Program-made: the position numbers and the translations under genes
Assembly (NCBI GenBank): GCA_902773475.1
Contig: CACYEO010000209.1
Span: 1-6,310, forward strand
Length of the DNA stretch: 6,310 bases
Reading direction: 5' to 3'
From: an uncultured bacterium
Lineage (GTDB): Bacteria > Verrucomicrobiota > Kiritimatiellia > RFP12 > UBA1067
The notes under the pieces: model-generated
Databases searched by the model: none
Told to the model about the DNA's origin: nothing
The model's input: only the letters and a program-made list of their open reading frames with translations
Part shown: one piece after another, positions 5,977-6,310 of the stretch
Layout: each line of letters begins with the position of its first letter
Numbering within the stretch: position 1 is the stretch's first letter

Positions 5977-6310
5977 ATGAGAACGAAAATCATTTTTGCC
6001 GTTTTTGCGGCGGCCGCCGCCTCCGCGTTTGCAGGCAAAACCAAAATCGCGTGCATCGGCGATTCGATAACATACGGCACGGGCCTTGCCGACAGGGCTT
6101 CGCAGTCGTATCCCGCGCAGCTGCAGAAAATGCTCGACGCGCGCTTTCCCGGGAAATACGAAGTGCGCAACTTCGGCAATCCCGGGCGCGGAATCTACCT
6201 GGACTCCATGCGCGGCGCGGAGAAGCGCGGATTCCGCCACATGCCGGAGCACAAGGCCGCGCTCGCGTGGAAGCCCGACATCGTGGTGTGCAACCTTGGC
6301 ATAAACGACA
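5977..6310 (+). CDS. Secreted SGNH/GDSL-family hydrolase (esterase or acetylesterase-like), 5' part
   Basis: The 111 visible residues run to the window end without a stop. Residues 1-19 are a signal peptide: basic MRTK, a hydrophobic Ala/Phe core, and an AFA cleavage site before G20. Block I is IACIGDSITYG (residues 24-34) with Ser30 as the expected nucleophile. Block II is around NFGNPGRG (65-72) with Gly67. Block III is LGIND (107-111) with Asn110 for the oxyanion hole. The block V D-x-x-H pair lies beyond the window. SGNH enzymes cleave ester bonds in lipids, acetylated polysaccharides or glycans; exported versions often act on polysaccharide acetyl groups, but the substrate is not visible here. 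The start at 5977 is set by the signal peptide even though no ribosome binding site precedes it. It is divergent from rpsU. Confidence 0.9.
   Translation, partial: MRTKIIFAVFAAAAASAFAGKTKIACIGDSITYGTGLADRASQSYPAQLQKMLDARFPGKYEVRNFGNPGRGIYLDSMRGAEKRGFRHMPEHKAALAWKPDIVVCNLGIND

Noticed and set aside
5955..6252. Minus-strand open frames opposite the SGNH hydrolase
   Set aside because: They are antisense to a plus-strand gene with a signal peptide and blocks I, II and III of the SGNH family.

Overview
The window is GC-rich bacterial chromosome carrying part of a type III secretion system (T3SS) gene cluster, then unrelated housekeeping and envelope genes. The host cannot be fixed from sequence alone. 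A Ysc-ordered T3SS run next to a stand-alone rpsU, a FtsX-type ABC transporter and a secreted SGNH hydrolase would fit a member of the Planctomycetes-Verrucomicrobia-Chlamydiae superphylum (for example Verrucomicrobia or Lentisphaerae). This is inference and a divergent proteobacterium is not excluded.

Left part (1-2335, + strand): four tightly packed genes in the order sctP (3' part only), sctQ, sctR, sctS. They encode a needle-length/substrate-switch protein, the cytoplasmic C-ring (sorting platform) subunit, and two membrane subunits of the export gate. sctP/sctQ overlap by 14 bases and sctR/sctS by an ATGA. This is the Yersinia-type order, but no sctT follows. The run ends in a tail-to-tail 12-base overlap with the next gene. 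Inside sctQ there is an in-frame GTG with its own Shine-Dalgarno sequence, placed where Yersinia YscQ and Salmonella SpaO start their short C-terminal isoforms.

Middle (2324-5409, - strand): a two-gene ABC transporter operon. A LolD/MacB-type ATPase (4681-5409) is translationally coupled through ATGA to a 786-residue permease with a duplicated FtsX-like architecture (2324-4684). About 200 non-coding bases (5410-5612) lie upstream of it and hold a strong 43-base hairpin, probably the rpsU terminator, a smaller stem-loop and an alternating GC tract.

Right part: rpsU (ribosomal protein bS21, 5613-5816, - strand) with an excellent ribosome binding site. It is divergent from a signal-peptide-bearing SGNH/GDSL hydrolase (from 5977, + strand, cut by the window end). 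The 160-base region between them carries a candidate promoter for each. The hydrolase promoter sits so close to its ATG that a leaderless mRNA is predicted. No RNA genes, mobile elements or CRISPR arrays were seen.
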